Positions 63,946 to 64,000 of a stretch of DNA of 64,000 nt are shown one piece after another. Source of the stretch: Strix aluco. Lineage: Eukaryota > Chordata > Aves > Strigiformes > Strigidae. A program made the position numbers and the translations under genes. The first letter of the stretch is position 1. Each line of letters begins with the position of its first letter. The stretch is from positions 16,446,948 to 16,510,947 of the forward strand of contig NC_133948.1 in NCBI RefSeq assembly GCF_031877795.1. The letters run 5' to 3'. The notes under the pieces were generated by a model. The model did no database searches. It saw only the letters and a program-made list of their open reading frames with translations, and had not been told where the DNA came from.

Positions 63946-64000
63946 GTGAGGGGGGGCCCGGCCGGGCACAGCCCTCCCCTGGCGCAGGGGTCGTGTCCCT

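Noticed and set aside
1-64000. CRISPR arrays, operons, bacterial insertion sequences, tRNA or rRNA genes
   Set aside because: The sequence is vertebrate. The regular repeats are minisatellites without unique spacers, and no tRNA or rRNA signature was noticed, though a structural search was not possible.

Overview
The window is vertebrate nuclear DNA, almost certainly from a bird. It carries five truncated CR1 LINE 3' ends of one closely related type. It also has a solo retroviral LTR, very GC-rich promoters, many GC-rich minisatellites and short intergenic spaces, a texture typical of an avian microchromosome. Coding capacity is low and split into short exons with GT/AG junctions, so nothing prokaryotic applies.

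Three genes are supported, all on the + strand and all from the gene set of human 22q11.2. PRODH (mitochondrial proline dehydrogenase) occupies about 10.37-23.32 kb in 14 coding exons. SCARF2 (SREC-II, an EGF-repeat scavenger-receptor-like membrane protein) occupies 29.55-49.59 kb in 11 coding exons, with a poly(A) signal at 50.35 kb. The first three exons of DGCR6 occupy 62.54-63.95 kb; the rest lies beyond the right edge. Each gene starts in a CpG-rich island (about 10.1-11.2, 29.1-30.0 and 62.2-63.1 kb).

The SCARF2 exons join to exactly 957 codons (956 residues plus stop) with every splice phase consistent, and the DGCR6 exons join to 132 codons. PRODH differs sharply. All 14 exons are present with good splice sites and strongly conserved protein sequence, but reading through needs about eleven single-base corrections in eight exons. 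With them the gene closes to 607 codons including stop. Because the damage is almost purely indels and is confined to this gene, local assembly error is the leading explanation; recent pseudogenisation is the alternative.

Other layout: 1-10.3 kb is intergenic, with a GC-rich tandem array, one CR1, the solo LTR at 7.2-7.8 kb and a short minisatellite. PRODH intron 2 holds long G and C runs, a C-rich degenerate array, a CR1 and a pair of inverted ~144-bp copies of an unclassified element. PRODH intron 13 holds a CR1 and a ~1.4-kb homopyrimidine array that ends about 30 bp before the last exon. The PRODH-SCARF2 gap has a CR1, a GAGAA pentanucleotide array and a CCGGATCC-type minisatellite leading into the SCARF2 promoter. 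The SCARF2-DGCR6 gap (50.4-62.2 kb) holds several low-complexity arrays, unrecognised open-frame fragments at 51.9-54.5 kb, an AT-rich microsatellite, a CR1 and a GAGCTGC array before the DGCR6 promoter, which has a perfect NRF-1 palindrome.

The genes are not an operon and have unrelated functions. Their shared interest is synteny: all three belong to, or lie next to, the 22q11.2 deletion region in humans, but here they are tandem neighbours within 54 kb.
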